Assembly: GCA_017988885.1 (NCBI GenBank) | Contig: JAGNQV010000002.1 | Coordinates: 1-52,233 of the forward strand | Direction of reading: 5' to 3' | DNA length: 52,233 nt | From: Opitutaceae bacterium | GTDB lineage: Bacteria; Verrucomicrobiota; Verrucomicrobiia; Opitutales; Opitutaceae | In this document: piece after piece, positions 1 to 9,012 of the stretch | Layout of the letters: every line of letters begins with the position of its first letter | Position numbering within the stretch: the stretch's first letter is position 1 | Translations under genes and position numbers: made by a program | Notes under the pieces: generated by a model | The model's database searches: none | The model's input: only the letters and a program-made list of their open reading frames with translations | Told to the model about the DNA's origin: nothing

Positions 1-1272
1 GGCTACGGCCGTGGTTACTCGCGCTTCATCGAGCAAAAGAACGTGAAGCCGAAACGCACTGTGCTCGGCCCGCGCGTCATGCTCGATGACGAACGCTGCA
101 TCCTCTGCTCGCGTTGCATCCGCTTCAGCAAGGAAGTCGCGAAGGATGATGTCCTCGGTTTCATCGACCGCGGCAGCTACAGCACACTCACTTGTTATCC
201 CGGCAAGGAACTGAAGAACAATTACTCGCTCAACACGGTGGATATTTGCCCCGTCGGCGCGCTCACGAGCACGGATTTCCGTTTCAAGATGCGCGTCTGG
301 TTCCTCAAGCAGACGAACTCGATCGACACCGAGACCTCCGTCGGCGCCAACACCGTCGTCTGGTCCCGCGAAGGGGTCATCTACCGCATCACCCCGCGCC
401 GCAATGATGAGGTGAACGACACGTGGATGCCCGATACTGGCCGCGTCCTCTACAAGCAGGTGCAGGCCGCCGACCGGCTCACCGCCGTCAAGGTCAACGG
501 CACAGACAGCGCGCTCGACATCGCGGTCAACACGGCGAATGAGCTTTTCAAGGCTGCCGCCGGGGCCATTGCCGTGGTCGGCTCGGGCCGCAGCAGCGTC
601 GAGGAGCAGTGGCTTACGAAACAGCTCGCCACCGCGCTCAAGGCCTCGACGCAACTCGTCAGCCGGGTGGGGGAGGGTGACAAGCTGCTCGTCTCCACCG
701 ATCGCAACCCGAATGTCCGCGGCGCGCTCGTCACCGGGCTCATCGCTGCGCTGCCATCTACAAAGCTTAGCGAGCTCGCTGCTTGCATCGACGCCGGAAA
801 AATCAAGACCGTCGTCTCCGTGGGGGAAGACCTCGCTGCCGCCGGCCTCTCAGCCGCGCAGCTCGCGAAAGTTTCTGTCATCTATCTCGGCACGCATGCC
901 AACGCCACGAGCGCGGCGGCGAAAGTGGTGCTCCCGACGCTCACGGTTTTTGAAAAGAGCGGCACCTTCGTGAACCAGCAGTTCCGCCTCCAGAAATTTT
1001 CCAAGGCGATTCCCGCCGTGGCTGGCACGACCGATGATCTCGTCGTGCTTGCGAAGCTGACAACCGCCGCCAGCGGCGCGGTGGTCGCAGATAATCTGGC
1101 CGGCATCTGGCAGGCGCTCGCGGCCGCCGTCCCGGGGCTGAACGCGACCACCTTTGCCAACCTTCCCGCGACCGGCTTGCTGCTCGACCGCACGCCTTAT
1201 GCGGCCCTGCCCTTCGCCGAGGGCGAAACGCTTCACTTCAAACCCGCGGCCAAGGCCGCCGCGACCGCATGA
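1..1272 (+). CDS. nuoG: NADH-quinone oxidoreductase subunit G (NuoG), 5' end missing
   Basis: Peripheral-arm iron-sulfur subunit of respiratory complex I, carrying electrons from NADH towards quinone. The reading frame is open from base 1, so the gene begins before the window and 423 residues are visible. The motif CILCSRCIRF followed by DICPVGAL is the [4Fe-4S] ligand set of the NuoG ferredoxin-like region. The rest resembles a shortened molybdopterin-oxidoreductase-like domain, ending in an alanine-rich tail, and its segment VLPTLTVFEKSGTFVNQQFR is typical of that fold. A GTG at 43 could be mistaken for a start, but the residues before it (GYGRGYSRFIEQKN) fit the family. The stop overlaps the nuoH start by four bases, so the two are probably translationally coupled. 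Confidence 0.93.
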   Translation, partial: GYGRGYSRFIEQKNVKPKRTVLGPRVMLDDERCILCSRCIRFSKEVAKDDVLGFIDRGSYSTLTCYPGKELKNNYSLNTVDICPVGALTSTDFRFKMRVWFLKQTNSIDTETSVGANTVVWSREGVIYRITPRRNDEVNDTWMPDTGRVLYKQVQAADRLTAVKVNGTDSALDIAVNTANELFKAAAGAIAVVGSGRSSVEEQWLTKQLATALKASTQLVSRVGEGDKLLVSTDRNPNVRGALVTGLIAALPSTKLSELAACIDAGKIKTVVSVGEDLAAAGLSAAQLAKVSVIYLGTHANATSAAAKVVLPTLTVFEKSGTFVNQQFRLQKFSKAIPAVAGTTDDLVVLAKLTTAASGAVVADNLAGIWQALAAAVPGLNATTFANLPATGLLLDRTPYAALPFAEGETLHFKPAAKAAATA

Positions 1273-2447
1273 CCTGCTGCGCTGCCATGTGTGACTTCTG
1301 GTCCAATCTCCATCCCGTCATCCAAGGTTTCGCCAAGGGCCTGGCCGTGATTGCGGTGATTTTCCCGCTCGCCGGCGCCTGTTCGCTGGCCGAGCGCAAG
1401 GTCTCAGCGTGGATGCAGGGCCGGCCCGGTCCCAACCGTGCCATCGTGCCGTGGGTCGCGTGGATTCCGTTTCTCGGAAAATTTCTCCAGCGGCTCGGCG
1501 TGTTTCACCTCATGGCGGACGGGGCGAAGTTCCTGTTCAAGGAGGAACCGCTGCCGGGGCACGTGAACAAGCTTTACTACATGCTGGCGCCGGCCATCGC
1601 GCTCATCCCCGCGTTGACCACCGTCACGGTGGTGCCCTTTGGCGCCTACTTCAATGACCTCGGCACGCTGGTGCCCCTCATGCTGGCCAACGTGGATGTC
1701 GGTCTGCTCGCGGTTTTCGCGGTCTCCTCGCTCGGGGTTTACTCCGTGATCCTTGCGGGTTGGGCATCGAATTCAAAATATCCCTTCCTGGGCGGCGTCC
1801 GCGCTTCGGCCCAGCTCATCTCCTACGAGCTTTCGATGACGTTGTCGGTGCTGCCGGTGTTCCTCTGGATCAACGCGCCCGGTCGCGAGGCCTCGCTCAG
1901 CCTCGTGCGCATCGTCGAATTCCAGAGTCAGGCGGGCTTCTGGGGCGGCACTTGGTTTATCTTCACCATGCCGTTGTCGGCTTTTATTTTCCTGGTGGCC
2001 CTGTTCGCCGAGACCAATCGCCAGCCCTTTGACATGGCAGAATCCGAAGCTGATCTCGTGGGCGGCTTCCACACCGAATACGGCGCCTTCAAATGGTCGC
2101 TCTTCTTTGTGGCCGAGTATGCACATATGGCCATCGGCTCCGGCGTCTTTGCCCTGCTCTTTCTCGGCGGCTGGAATCCGCTCCCGTGGATTCCGCTCGC
2201 GGATTTCATCGGCTGGTTGACGCACCTCTCGCCGGTTTTCGCGAACCCGCTGGCCGTCGGGCTAATTTCCATTGGCATCTTCCTCGGCAAGATCGTCGCA
2301 CTCCTCTTTGTTTTCATGTGGGTGCGCTGGACCGTGCCGCGCTTCCGCTACGACCAGATCATGATGCTCGGTTGGAAAAAACTCCTCCCGCTCGCAATCG
2401 CGAACCTCCTCTTCTACACCATCGGCATCGCCTTGATTCAAAAGTAA
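1269..2447 (+). CDS. nuoH: NADH-quinone oxidoreductase subunit H (NuoH)
   Basis: Membrane subunit of complex I that helps form the quinone-binding chamber next to NuoB/D/I. The protein has 392 residues, somewhat longer than the usual 320-350, and about eight to nine hydrophobic segments. Family motifs are clear: ERKVSAWMQGRPGPNR near residue 38, and FAETNRQPFDMAESEADLVG followed by a GFHTEYG-type loop in the middle. The ATG at 1269 overlaps the nuoG stop; an alternative ATG at 1287 would shorten the N-terminus by six residues. It is followed by a 106 bp spacer holding an inverted repeat before nuoI. Confidence 0.95.
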   Translation: MTCCAAMCDFWSNLHPVIQGFAKGLAVIAVIFPLAGACSLAERKVSAWMQGRPGPNRAIVPWVAWIPFLGKFLQRLGVFHLMADGAKFLFKEEPLPGHVNKLYYMLAPAIALIPALTTVTVVPFGAYFNDLGTLVPLMLANVDVGLLAVFAVSSLGVYSVILAGWASNSKYPFLGGVRASAQLISYELSMTLSVLPVFLWINAPGREASLSLVRIVEFQSQAGFWGGTWFIFTMPLSAFIFLVALFAETNRQPFDMAESEADLVGGFHTEYGAFKWSLFFVAEYAHMAIGSGVFALLFLGGWNPLPWIPLADFIGWLTHLSPVFANPLAVGLISIGIFLGKIVALLFVFMWVRWTVPRFRYDQIMMLGWKKLLPLAIANLLFYTIGIALIQK

Positions 2448-2449
2448 CC

Positions 2450-2534
2450 AACCACGAATGAACACGAATCCACACGAATATCAGATCCGGATGACGCCAC
2501 AGTCATTCGTGTCCTTTCGGGTCCATTCGTGGTT
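2450..2534. repeat. Dispersed-type inverted repeat between nuoH and nuoI
   Basis: Two 30-base arms, 2450-2479 and 2505-2534, are reverse complements at 25 of 30 positions around a 25-base loop. The left arm begins AACCACGAATGAACACGAAT and the right arm ends with the complementary ATTCGTGGTT. Within each arm the unit CACGAAT recurs. This looks like a palindromic intergenic repeat rather than a terminator, because the operon continues and no T-tract follows. Transcribed, it would form a long stem in the nuo mRNA. The next gene starts 20 bases after it. Confidence 0.75.
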
Positions 2535-2553
2535 CAAATAATTTTCTTTCGCC

Positions 2554-3093
2554 ATGGCTGTCATCCCAGTTGAACGCAAACCGCTCTCGCTCGCCGAGCG
2601 CACCTACATGCCCGCCATTCTCAGCGGCCTGAAGACCACGTTCAAGCGCATGCTCAAGCCGGTCGAGACGCTTGAATATCCCGAGCAACGGCCGGAAATT
2701 CCGAAGAACTACCGCGGCGTGCCGACGTTGGTGAAGGACCCGAATGGCCGGGAGAAATGCGTCTCCTGCCAGTTGTGCGAATTCGTCTGCCCACCCAAGG
2801 CTATCCGCATCACGCCCGGCGAGATTCCGCCTGATGCCCCGACCGGCCACGTGGAGAAAGCGCCGCAGGCGTTCGACATCGACATGCTGCGCTGCATCTA
2901 CTGCGGCCTGTGTCAGGAAGTCTGCCCCGAGGAGGCGATTTTCCTCCAGAACCAGTTTTCCCTGTCGGGCTACACCCGGGCCGAAATGGTCAACGACAAG
3001 GAAAAGCTCTACACCCTTGGCGGCACGCTGCCGGACGCGCATCTCAAGTGGGACAAGAAAAAGGCGGCCGAGGCACACGGCAACACACACTGA
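2554..3093 (+). CDS. nuoI: NADH-quinone oxidoreductase subunit I (NuoI)
   Basis: Ferredoxin-like subunit of complex I that carries clusters N6a and N6b and passes electrons towards the quinone site. At 179 residues it has the normal length. Two classical 4Fe-4S motifs are present: CVSCQLCEFVCPPKAI and CIYCGLCQEVCPEEAI, both with the CxxCxxCxxxCP spacing. The conserved LSLAERTYMPAILSGL stretch precedes them. It lies three bases before nuoJ and is part of the same operon, although the inverted repeat upstream separates it from nuoH more widely than the other junctions. Confidence 0.96.
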   Translation: MAVIPVERKPLSLAERTYMPAILSGLKTTFKRMLKPVETLEYPEQRPEIPKNYRGVPTLVKDPNGREKCVSCQLCEFVCPPKAIRITPGEIPPDAPTGHVEKAPQAFDIDMLRCIYCGLCQEVCPEEAIFLQNQFSLSGYTRAEMVNDKEKLYTLGGTLPDAHLKWDKKKAAEAHGNTH

Positions 3094-3096
3094 GCC

Positions 3097-3609
3097 ATGA
3101 CCGACCTCATGTTTTACTTTTTCGCCACGTTCACCGTCGTTTGTGCGTCGGCCGTGTTGTTCAATCGGAACACCGTCAACGCGGCGATGTGCTTCCTCCT
3201 GAGCCTCGTCGGCCTCGCGGGCCTGTTTGTGCTGTTGGAGGCCTACCTCCTCGCGGTGCTGCTGGTGTTCGTCTATGCCGGTGCCGTGGTCGCGCTCTTC
3301 CTTTTCATCGTCATGCTGCTCGACGTGCGCGGTGGCAACCGGCCGAATTTTAATAAATCCACGATCTTCGCCAGCGCGATGGGTGCGGCGCTGATTGCCG
3401 TCGGGTTGCTTTCCCTGCATGCGCATGGCCGCATCACCGCGACCCTCCCGGCCGGACCCGGCGTGGGCGCCTCGCTCAAGGACTACGGCTACCAGCTCTT
3501 CACCACCTATCTCCTGCCGGTGCAGATCGTCGGGTTCCTGCTGTTGATCGCGATGCTCGGGGTCATCGTCCTCAGCAAGCGCCACGAAGGCCTGGAGGAC
3601 GTCAAATGA
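3097..3609 (+). CDS. nuoJ: NADH-quinone oxidoreductase subunit J (NuoJ)
   Basis: Small membrane subunit of the complex I proton-pumping arm, 170 residues with about five hydrophobic helices. The segment [20 protein letters not shown] matches the conserved helix 3 of NuoJ/ND6 (YVGAIAVLFLFVVMML type), which carries the pi-bulge linked to pumping. Its last codons overlap the nuoK start by four bases, so translation is likely coupled. Confidence 0.94.
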   Translation: MTDLMFYFFATFTVVCASAVLFNRNTVNAAMCFLLSLVGLAGLFVLLEAYLLAVLLVFVYAGAVVALFLFIVMLLDVRGGNRPNFNKSTIFASAMGAALIAVGLLSLHAHGRITATLPAGPGVGASLKDYGYQLFTTYLLPVQIVGFLLLIAMLGVIVLSKRHEGLEDVK

Positions 3610-3911
3610 ACATCGGCCTCGACCACTACATCTTTTTGAGCGCGCTGCTCTTTGCCATCGGCTTCTTCGGCGTGCTGCTGCGCAAGAACACGCTCGTGAT
3701 CTACATGTGCCTCGAGCTCATGCTCACGGCCTCGACCCTCGCGCTGGTCGCCTTTTCCCGCTACAACGGCACGATGGACGGCAACGTCTTCGTATTCTTC
3801 ATCCTGACGGTGGCCGCGGCCGAGGTGGCCGTCGGTCTCGCCATCATCGTCGCCCTCTTCCGTGCCCGCCAGACGGTGCAGGTGGACGAGCTCAACGCCC
3901 TCAAGAACTGA
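3606..3911 (+). CDS. nuoK: NADH-quinone oxidoreductase subunit K (NuoK)
   Basis: Three-helix membrane subunit of complex I, 101 residues, the standard length. The segment [20 protein letters not shown] includes the conserved glutamate of helix 2 (LELML), and [19 protein letters not shown] includes the conserved helix 3 glutamate ([10 protein letters not shown]). Both acidic residues needed for proton transfer are therefore retained. It overlaps nuoJ by four bases and ends four bases before the nuoL start codon. Confidence 0.96.
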   Translation: MNIGLDHYIFLSALLFAIGFFGVLLRKNTLVIYMCLELMLTASTLALVAFSRYNGTMDGNVFVFFILTVAAAEVAVGLAIIVALFRARQTVQVDELNALKN

Positions 3912-3915
3912 CGCC

Positions 3916-5853
3916 ATGACGCCGCCAGTCCAACAAGCCCTCCTCATTCTCCTCCTGCCGCTGGCCTCCGCCGTGGTCATCGCGCTTTTCCTGCGCCGCC
4001 AGGGCCAGCTTGCGACCGCCGTGTCCGTCACGGCCGCCGCCGCGCTCGCCGGCCTGTCGCTCGGCCTCATCTTTGGCGGTGAGCGGTTCGCCGGCTCGAT
4101 GGAATGGCTGCGCCTCGGCAACTTTGCCATCTCGCTCGGTTTCAAGTTCGACGACCTCGCGGCGCTGATGCTCTTCGTGGTCAGTTTCGTCGGCTTCTTC
4201 ATCCATCTTTTCAGCACCGGCTACATGCACGACGACGCGGCCCGTTCGCGTTACTTCGGTGGATTATCCATCTTCATGTTCTCGATGCTCGGCATCGTGT
4301 TCGCGGACAATCTTTTCATGATGTTCATCTTTTGGGAGCTGGTTGGTTTCAGCTCCTACCTGCTGATCAACCACTATCACCACAAGCAGTCGGCCGCGGA
4401 CGCGTCGAAAAAGGCCTTCATCGTCAACCGCATCGGCGACTTCGGTTTCCTGCTCGGCATCATCATGTGCTATTGGGTGCATGGCACGGTCAACCTGACC
4501 GACCTCGCCGCCGCGCACGACGGGGGCGGAGTTATCTACAGCCGGCTCATTCCGTTGCTGCTGTTCTGCGGTGCGGTCGGCAAATCCGCCATGATGCCGC
4601 TGCACGTGTGGCTGCCCGACGCGATGGAGGGCCCGACCCCCGTCTCCGCGCTCATCCATGCCGCGACGATGGTCGCCGCCGGTATCTACATGCTCTGCCG
4701 CATCGAAGTGCTGATGGTCGCCGACGCACTCACGGTCATCATGTGGATCGGCACCATCACTGCGCTCTACGCCGCGCTCTGCGCCATCGTGCAGAGCGAC
4801 ATCAAGAAGGTCCTCGCTTATTCCACGCTCTCGCAGCTCGGCTACATGGTCGCGGCGTTTGGATTGGGGAGCCATATTAACATCAGGTCGGATGTGAGCC
4901 ATTCTCCGATTATCGCACATTGGCCATTGCTCGGAGATGTTGGACTAACTGGTGTTATTTTTACAGGAGTAGGCGTCGCGATGTTTCATCTGACGACGCA
5001 CGCTTTCTTCAAAGCGCTACTCTTCCTTGGGTCTGGCTCCGTCATCCACGGTTGCCATCACGATCAGGATATCTTAAAAATGGGCGGGCTGCGCAAAAAA
5101 ATGCCGATCACGTTCATCACGTTTACAATCGGTGTCGCTGCCATTATTGGTATGCCCGGGCTCGCGGGATTCTTCTCGAAAGACGCAATTCTGTTACTAG
5201 CAAAAGAACAAAATACAGCAGTATTTGCGATTCTTACGCTTACTGCAGTGCTTACAGCTTTTTACATGGTTCGCATGTGGAAGATGGTTTTCTTTGGCGA
5301 GTGCCGATCTGAAAATGCCTCTCATGCACGTGAAAGTGATTTTTCAATGACTATCCCGCTCATGGTTTTGGCGGTTTTGTCAGTAATAGGAGGTTATTTG
5401 GGGATTTTTGGAAAATATTTCCAAAGTGTATTCCTGATACTGTTGCAGGAGCATGATGATTCGTCCCACACCACTATCCTTCTTGTCTCGCTTGCCGTTA
5501 TGATAATCGGCGCTGGCGCGGCCTGGTTGTTCTACAAGTCCGGCGAGTTTGATACGCTGGAGCTCAAGTCTCCCGGCACTTTCAAGAGCCTCGTGTTCCT
5601 CAAGGAATCGTTCGACGCGGCCTACAACTACTACGTCGCGAAGATCCAGCAGCGTTTCGCGATGCTGCTCAACTTCCTTGAGCAAATCTTCCTCGCCGGC
5701 CTCATCATCCGCGGCTTTGCGGGTCTGGTCGGTCTCTTCGGCCTCGGCGCCCGTGCTCTGCATGCCGGCAGTCTGCACGCCTATGTATACTGGTTCCTGC
5801 TCGGGCTCGTCCTGTTCTGGGCCATCGCCTCGGGAGTGTTTATTTTGCAATGA
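3916..5853 (+). CDS. nuoL: NADH-quinone oxidoreductase subunit L (NuoL)
   Basis: Antiporter-like proton-pumping subunit at the far end of the membrane arm, 645 residues with many transmembrane helices and a C-terminal lateral-helix region. I chose the ATG at 3916, just after nuoK; the frame is open upstream but that part lies inside nuoK. Motifs include FWELVGFSSYLLINHYHHK, GKSAMMPLHVWLPDAMEGPT and HAFFKALLFLGSGSVIH, the last two holding the conserved lysine and histidine residues. Codons from about 316 to 532 (bases 4861-5510) are much richer in A and T at third positions than the flanking nuoL sequence, although the protein remains a normal NuoL there. The stop overlaps nuoM by four bases. 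Confidence 0.96.
   Translation: MTPPVQQALLILLLPLASAVVIALFLRRQGQLATAVSVTAAAALAGLSLGLIFGGERFAGSMEWLRLGNFAISLGFKFDDLAALMLFVVSFVGFFIHLFSTGYMHDDAARSRYFGGLSIFMFSMLGIVFADNLFMMFIFWELVGFSSYLLINHYHHKQSAADASKKAFIVNRIGDFGFLLGIIMCYWVHGTVNLTDLAAAHDGGGVIYSRLIPLLLFCGAVGKSAMMPLHVWLPDAMEGPTPVSALIHAATMVAAGIYMLCRIEVLMVADALTVIMWIGTITALYAALCAIVQSDIKKVLAYSTLSQLGYMVAAFGLGSHINIRSDVSHSPIIAHWPLLGDVGLTGVIFTGVGVAMFHLTTHAFFKALLFLGSGSVIHGCHHDQDILKMGGLRKKMPITFITFTIGVAAIIGMPGLAGFFSKDAILLLAKEQNTAVFAILTLTAVLTAFYMVRMWKMVFFGECRSENASHARESDFSMTIPLMVLAVLSVIGGYLGIFGKYFQSVFLILLQEHDDSSHTTILLVSLAVMIIGAGAAWLFYKSGEFDTLELKSPGTFKSLVFLKESFDAAYNYYVAKIQQRFAMLLNFLEQIFLAGLIIRGFAGLVGLFGLGARALHAGSLHAYVYWFLLGLVLFWAIASGVFILQ
4861..5510 (+). other. 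Compositionally foreign patch inside nuoL
   Basis: From about 4861 codon use shifts abruptly from C/G-ending to A/T-ending codons (for example ATT, GTT, TTA, AAA, GCA) and returns to normal at about 5510. The frame is uninterrupted and the encoded helices, including HAFFKALLFLGSGSVIH, are conserved. This fits homologous replacement from a lower-GC donor nuoL. The edges are judged by eye and uncertain by tens of bases. Confidence 0.65.
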
Positions 5854-7382
5854 GCCCACTGCCTTTCGATCCCCTCCTGATCTCGATCGTGACGCCCCTC
5901 GCGGTGGCGCTCGCCATCGCCCTCGGGCTGCCCAAGCGATTTTCGGTCAAGCTCGCCTACGTGGGTTTTGCCGTGCCGGCGCTGCTCGCGTTGCACTGTT
6001 GGTATCATTTTCCCGCCGGCGCGGGCGCCGACTATGCGTTCACCACGCGCTACTCCACGGGACTCGACGCCCTCGGCATCGGGTTGAAGCTCGGTCTCAA
6101 CGGCATCTCGCTGCCGCTCTACGTGCTCGCCGGTCTGGTCGGTTTTGCCGCCGGCCTCTACGCCATCCAATCTCAGGCTGAGCGGTTGAAAATCTACCTC
6201 ATGCTTCTGCTCATCATGCAGGGTGGCCTGATGGGCGTCTTCGCCTCGGTGGATGTATTCTTCTTCTATTTCTTCCACGAACTCGCGCTCATCCCGACTT
6301 TCATCATGGTCGGCGTCTGGGGTGGCCGCGACCGCAACTACGCGGCGATGAAGATGACCATCTACCTCACGGTGGGCGCGATGCTTTCGCTGCTCGGCCT
6401 GATTGCCATTTACGTGAAGAGCGGTGCCCACAGCTTTGACCTCGTCGAACTGCGCCGCGCCCTCGCCGAGGTGCCGCTGAACGGCGGACTGCAAAAACAC
6501 ATCTTCGGCCTGCTGCTCTTTGGTTTTGGCATTTTGGTTTCGCTCTGGCCGCTGCACACTTGGGCGCCGCTCGGCTACGGCGCGGCTCCGAGTTCGGCCG
6601 CGATGCTGCACGCGGGCGTGCTTAAAAAATTCGGCCTCTACGGTCTCATCCAGATTGCGGTGCCGTTGCTCCCGCTGGGTGCCAGCCAGTGGACGACCCT
6701 GCTCGCGGGCCTCGCGGTGTTTGGCAACGTCCTCGTGGTCGGTTTCATCACCATCGCCCAGCGCGACCTGAAGCAGATGATCGGTTACAGCTCGGTCATG
6801 CACATGGGCTACGCGTTTCTCGGCATCGCCTGTCTCTCGACGCTCGGCGCCGGTGGCGTCGTGCTGATGATGGTGGCGCACGGCCTGTCGGTGGCGCTCC
6901 TCTTCCTGCTCGCGACTAGCATTCATCACCGCACGCACACCTTCGATCTCAACGAAATGGGTGGGCTCGCGCAGAAGACCCCCGTGCTGGCGGCCTTCTT
7001 TGTCGCGGCGACCATGGCGAGCATCGGCCTGCCCGGCTTCGCCAACTTCTGGGGCGAGCTCACAATCTTCGTGGCGCTCTGGAATTTCTCCCACGCTCTC
7101 ACGGCCTGCGCCGTGGCCGGCGTCATCATCTCGGCGGTCTATGGCCTGCGGGCGGCGGCGCGGGTGTTTTTCGGTTCCCCCTCCGAGGAGCTGGCGCGCG
7201 TCACGGCGGCGAATCCGCCGGTCGACCTGCGTTGGGGCGAGAAAATCCCCGCCCTCGTCCTCTTGGCCGCGCTGCTCTTCATCGGCTTCTGGCCGAAATC
7301 AATCTCCACGCCGCTCAACGCCGCGCTGCATCCCGCCTGGCCTGCGCCGGGTGCGTTGCCGCTGCAGACCACAGGCAAGTAA
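5850..7382 (+). CDS. nuoM: NADH-quinone oxidoreductase subunit M (NuoM)
   Basis: Antiporter-like proton-pumping membrane subunit of complex I, 510 residues, normal length. Diagnostic segments are FFYFFHELALIPTFIMVGVW (with the conserved glutamate of helix 5), YTSVMHMGYAF-like YSSVMHMGYAFLGI, and LWPLHTWAPLGYGAAPSSAA with the lateral lysine after MLHAGVLKKFGLYG. The start ATG overlaps the nuoL stop by four bases, and three bases separate its stop from nuoN. Codon use is uniformly GC-rich, in contrast to the patch in nuoL just upstream. Confidence 0.96.
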   Translation: MSPLPFDPLLISIVTPLAVALAIALGLPKRFSVKLAYVGFAVPALLALHCWYHFPAGAGADYAFTTRYSTGLDALGIGLKLGLNGISLPLYVLAGLVGFAAGLYAIQSQAERLKIYLMLLLIMQGGLMGVFASVDVFFFYFFHELALIPTFIMVGVWGGRDRNYAAMKMTIYLTVGAMLSLLGLIAIYVKSGAHSFDLVELRRALAEVPLNGGLQKHIFGLLLFGFGILVSLWPLHTWAPLGYGAAPSSAAMLHAGVLKKFGLYGLIQIAVPLLPLGASQWTTLLAGLAVFGNVLVVGFITIAQRDLKQMIGYSSVMHMGYAFLGIACLSTLGAGGVVLMMVAHGLSVALLFLLATSIHHRTHTFDLNEMGGLAQKTPVLAAFFVAATMASIGLPGFANFWGELTIFVALWNFSHALTACAVAGVIISAVYGLRAAARVFFGSPSEELARVTAANPPVDLRWGEKIPALVLLAALLFIGFWPKSISTPLNAALHPAWPAPGALPLQTTGK

Positions 7383-7385
7383 GCC

Positions 7386-8915
7386 ATGTTCGCCGCCATG
7401 AATTTTGACCTCATCCAGGCCGCCGCCGACAACCAGTGGGCGGCGATTTTCCCGGAGCTCGCGCTGGGCTGCCTTGCGCTGCTGCTGCTGGTCCTCGAGA
7501 TCTTCCTGCCCAAAAAGCAGCACAGGATGATCCCGACGGTGGCCATCTGCGGCCAGCTCGGGCTGTTGATCGGCTTGCTGTTGAATTTCGATACCGTGCT
7601 GATCGGGCAGGACACGTTCAACGGCCTGCTGCACCATTCCCGTGATGGCCAATTCCTGCGGGCGTTCTTCCTCGTCTCCTCGATCCTCGTTTGCCTCCTC
7701 GGCACGGTCGCGCTGGCCAAGCAGAAGATGCCGCGCATCGAGTTTTACCATCTCGTGCTGGTCATCACGGCGGCGATGATGCTGCTCGCGCAGAGCAATC
7801 ACTTTGTCCTGCTCTTCGTGGCGTTGGAGACGGTCACGGTTGGTTTCTATATTCTCGTGAGTTATTTCCGCGCCAACCCGCTCTCGCTCGAGGCCGGTCT
7901 CAAATACCTCATCATGGGCGCGCTGAGCTCGGCCATCCTGCTCTTTGGCATTGTCCTGCTTTACGGCGTGGCCGGTAATCCGGCGCTACCCGGACATTCC
8001 GCTCACGCGATGAACTTCACCGCGCTGAATCATTTCCTCGCGGCCAATCCCGACAACTTCCTAGCGAAGATCGGCATCATCCTCGTGCTGGCCGGCGTCG
8101 CCTTCAAGATCGGCGCCTTCCCCTTTCAGATCTGGATCCCCGACGTCTATCAAGGTGCCCCCACACCCGTCACGGCCTTCCTCGCGGTGGCATCCAAGGC
8201 GGCGGGTTTTGCGGTGCTGCTGGTGCTCACGCTCAAGGCCTTCGCGCCCTACGCTTCGCTCACGGTGCCGGTGCTCAGCCTGATGGCGGCGACGACCATT
8301 ATTTTTGGCAACATCGCCGCGCTCACCCAGCACAACGTCAAACGCCTCATCGGCCTCTCCGGTGTTTCGCATGCCGGCTTCCTGCTGCTCGGCGTGGTGG
8401 CGGCGGTGACGACGCCACTCGCGCTCGGTGCGGTTTATTTCTACCTCGCGGCTTACCTTCTCGCGACTTTCGCGGTCTTCGGGGTGATGACGCACCTCGC
8501 CGGTGCCAATGATGCCGACCAAGAACTTGAGCACTATGCCGGGCTGGGCAAAGAGCGCCCGTTCCTCGCCACGGTGCTGGCGGTCGGGCTCGGTTCGCTC
8601 GCGGGCATTCCCCCGCTGGCCGGGTTCATGGGCAAGCTCTTCATCTTCATCGCCGCCTTCAAAGCCGGGCTCTACCCGTTGCTGGTCCTCGCCATTGTGG
8701 GCGTGGTCATCTCGATCTATTACTACTTTGGCTGGATTCGTGCCGCGTTCTTCGAGAACTGGCGCGCCCCGCTGTTGGAAGGCGAGACCGACTCTCGTCC
8801 CGCCCGCACCCCGGTGGCCTGGCCCGCCGGACTCGTGCTCGGTCTGCTGGCGCTCGGCACGGTGCTGCTCGGTTTCTATCAAGGCAGCTTGGGCGAGTGG
8901 TTGCTGATGCGGTAA
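7386..8915 (+). CDS. nuoN: NADH-quinone oxidoreductase subunit N (NuoN)
   Basis: Third antiporter-like subunit of complex I, 509 residues and about 14 helices. Motifs include YFRANPLSLEAGLKYLIMGA, FKIGAFPFQIWIPDVYQGAP and RLIGLSGVSHAGFLLLG, all characteristic of NuoN. The start at 7386 (MFAAMNFDL) is taken because it sits three bases after nuoM; the ATG at 7401 is a possible alternative. This is the last nuo gene, followed by a probable terminator. Confidence 0.95.
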   Translation: MFAAMNFDLIQAAADNQWAAIFPELALGCLALLLLVLEIFLPKKQHRMIPTVAICGQLGLLIGLLLNFDTVLIGQDTFNGLLHHSRDGQFLRAFFLVSSILVCLLGTVALAKQKMPRIEFYHLVLVITAAMMLLAQSNHFVLLFVALETVTVGFYILVSYFRANPLSLEAGLKYLIMGALSSAILLFGIVLLYGVAGNPALPGHSAHAMNFTALNHFLAANPDNFLAKIGIILVLAGVAFKIGAFPFQIWIPDVYQGAPTPVTAFLAVASKAAGFAVLLVLTLKAFAPYASLTVPVLSLMAATTIIFGNIAALTQHNVKRLIGLSGVSHAGFLLLGVVAAVTTPLALGAVYFYLAAYLLATFAVFGVMTHLAGANDADQELEHYAGLGKERPFLATVLAVGLGSLAGIPPLAGFMGKLFIFIAAFKAGLYPLLVLAIVGVVISIYYYFGWIRAAFFENWRAPLLEGETDSRPARTPVAWPAGLVLGLLALGTVLLGFYQGSLGEWLLMR

Positions 8916-8916
8916 G

Positions 8917-8948
8917 CCGCCACCGGGCGGTTCCGGTCGCGTTTTTTT
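8917..8948 (+). terminator. Probable rho-independent terminator of the nuo operon
   Basis: Two bases after the nuoN stop the sequence can form ACCGG (8922-8926) paired with CCGGT (8933-8937) over a six-base loop, or alternatively CCGCC with GGCGG just before it. A run of seven T at 8942-8948 follows after four bases. The stem is short but the position at the end of the operon supports the call. Confidence 0.5.
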
Positions 8949-8990
8949 GACGCGAGGGTGGTCTTCGTGCTTGGCGACTTTGCGCCTTTA

Positions 8991-9011
8991 CGTGCAACCT
9001 CCACTTGCACG
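8991..9011. promoter_or_regulatory. 21 bp perfect dyad immediately before the ThyX-like gene
   Basis: CGTGCAA at 8991-8997 and TTGCACG at 9005-9011 are perfect 7-base inverted repeats separated by seven bases, ending one base before the ATG at 9013. It could be a repressor operator or an mRNA hairpin that hides the start region, where no clear Shine-Dalgarno sequence is visible. No regulator for it is encoded nearby. Confidence 0.35.
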
Positions 9012-9012
9012 C

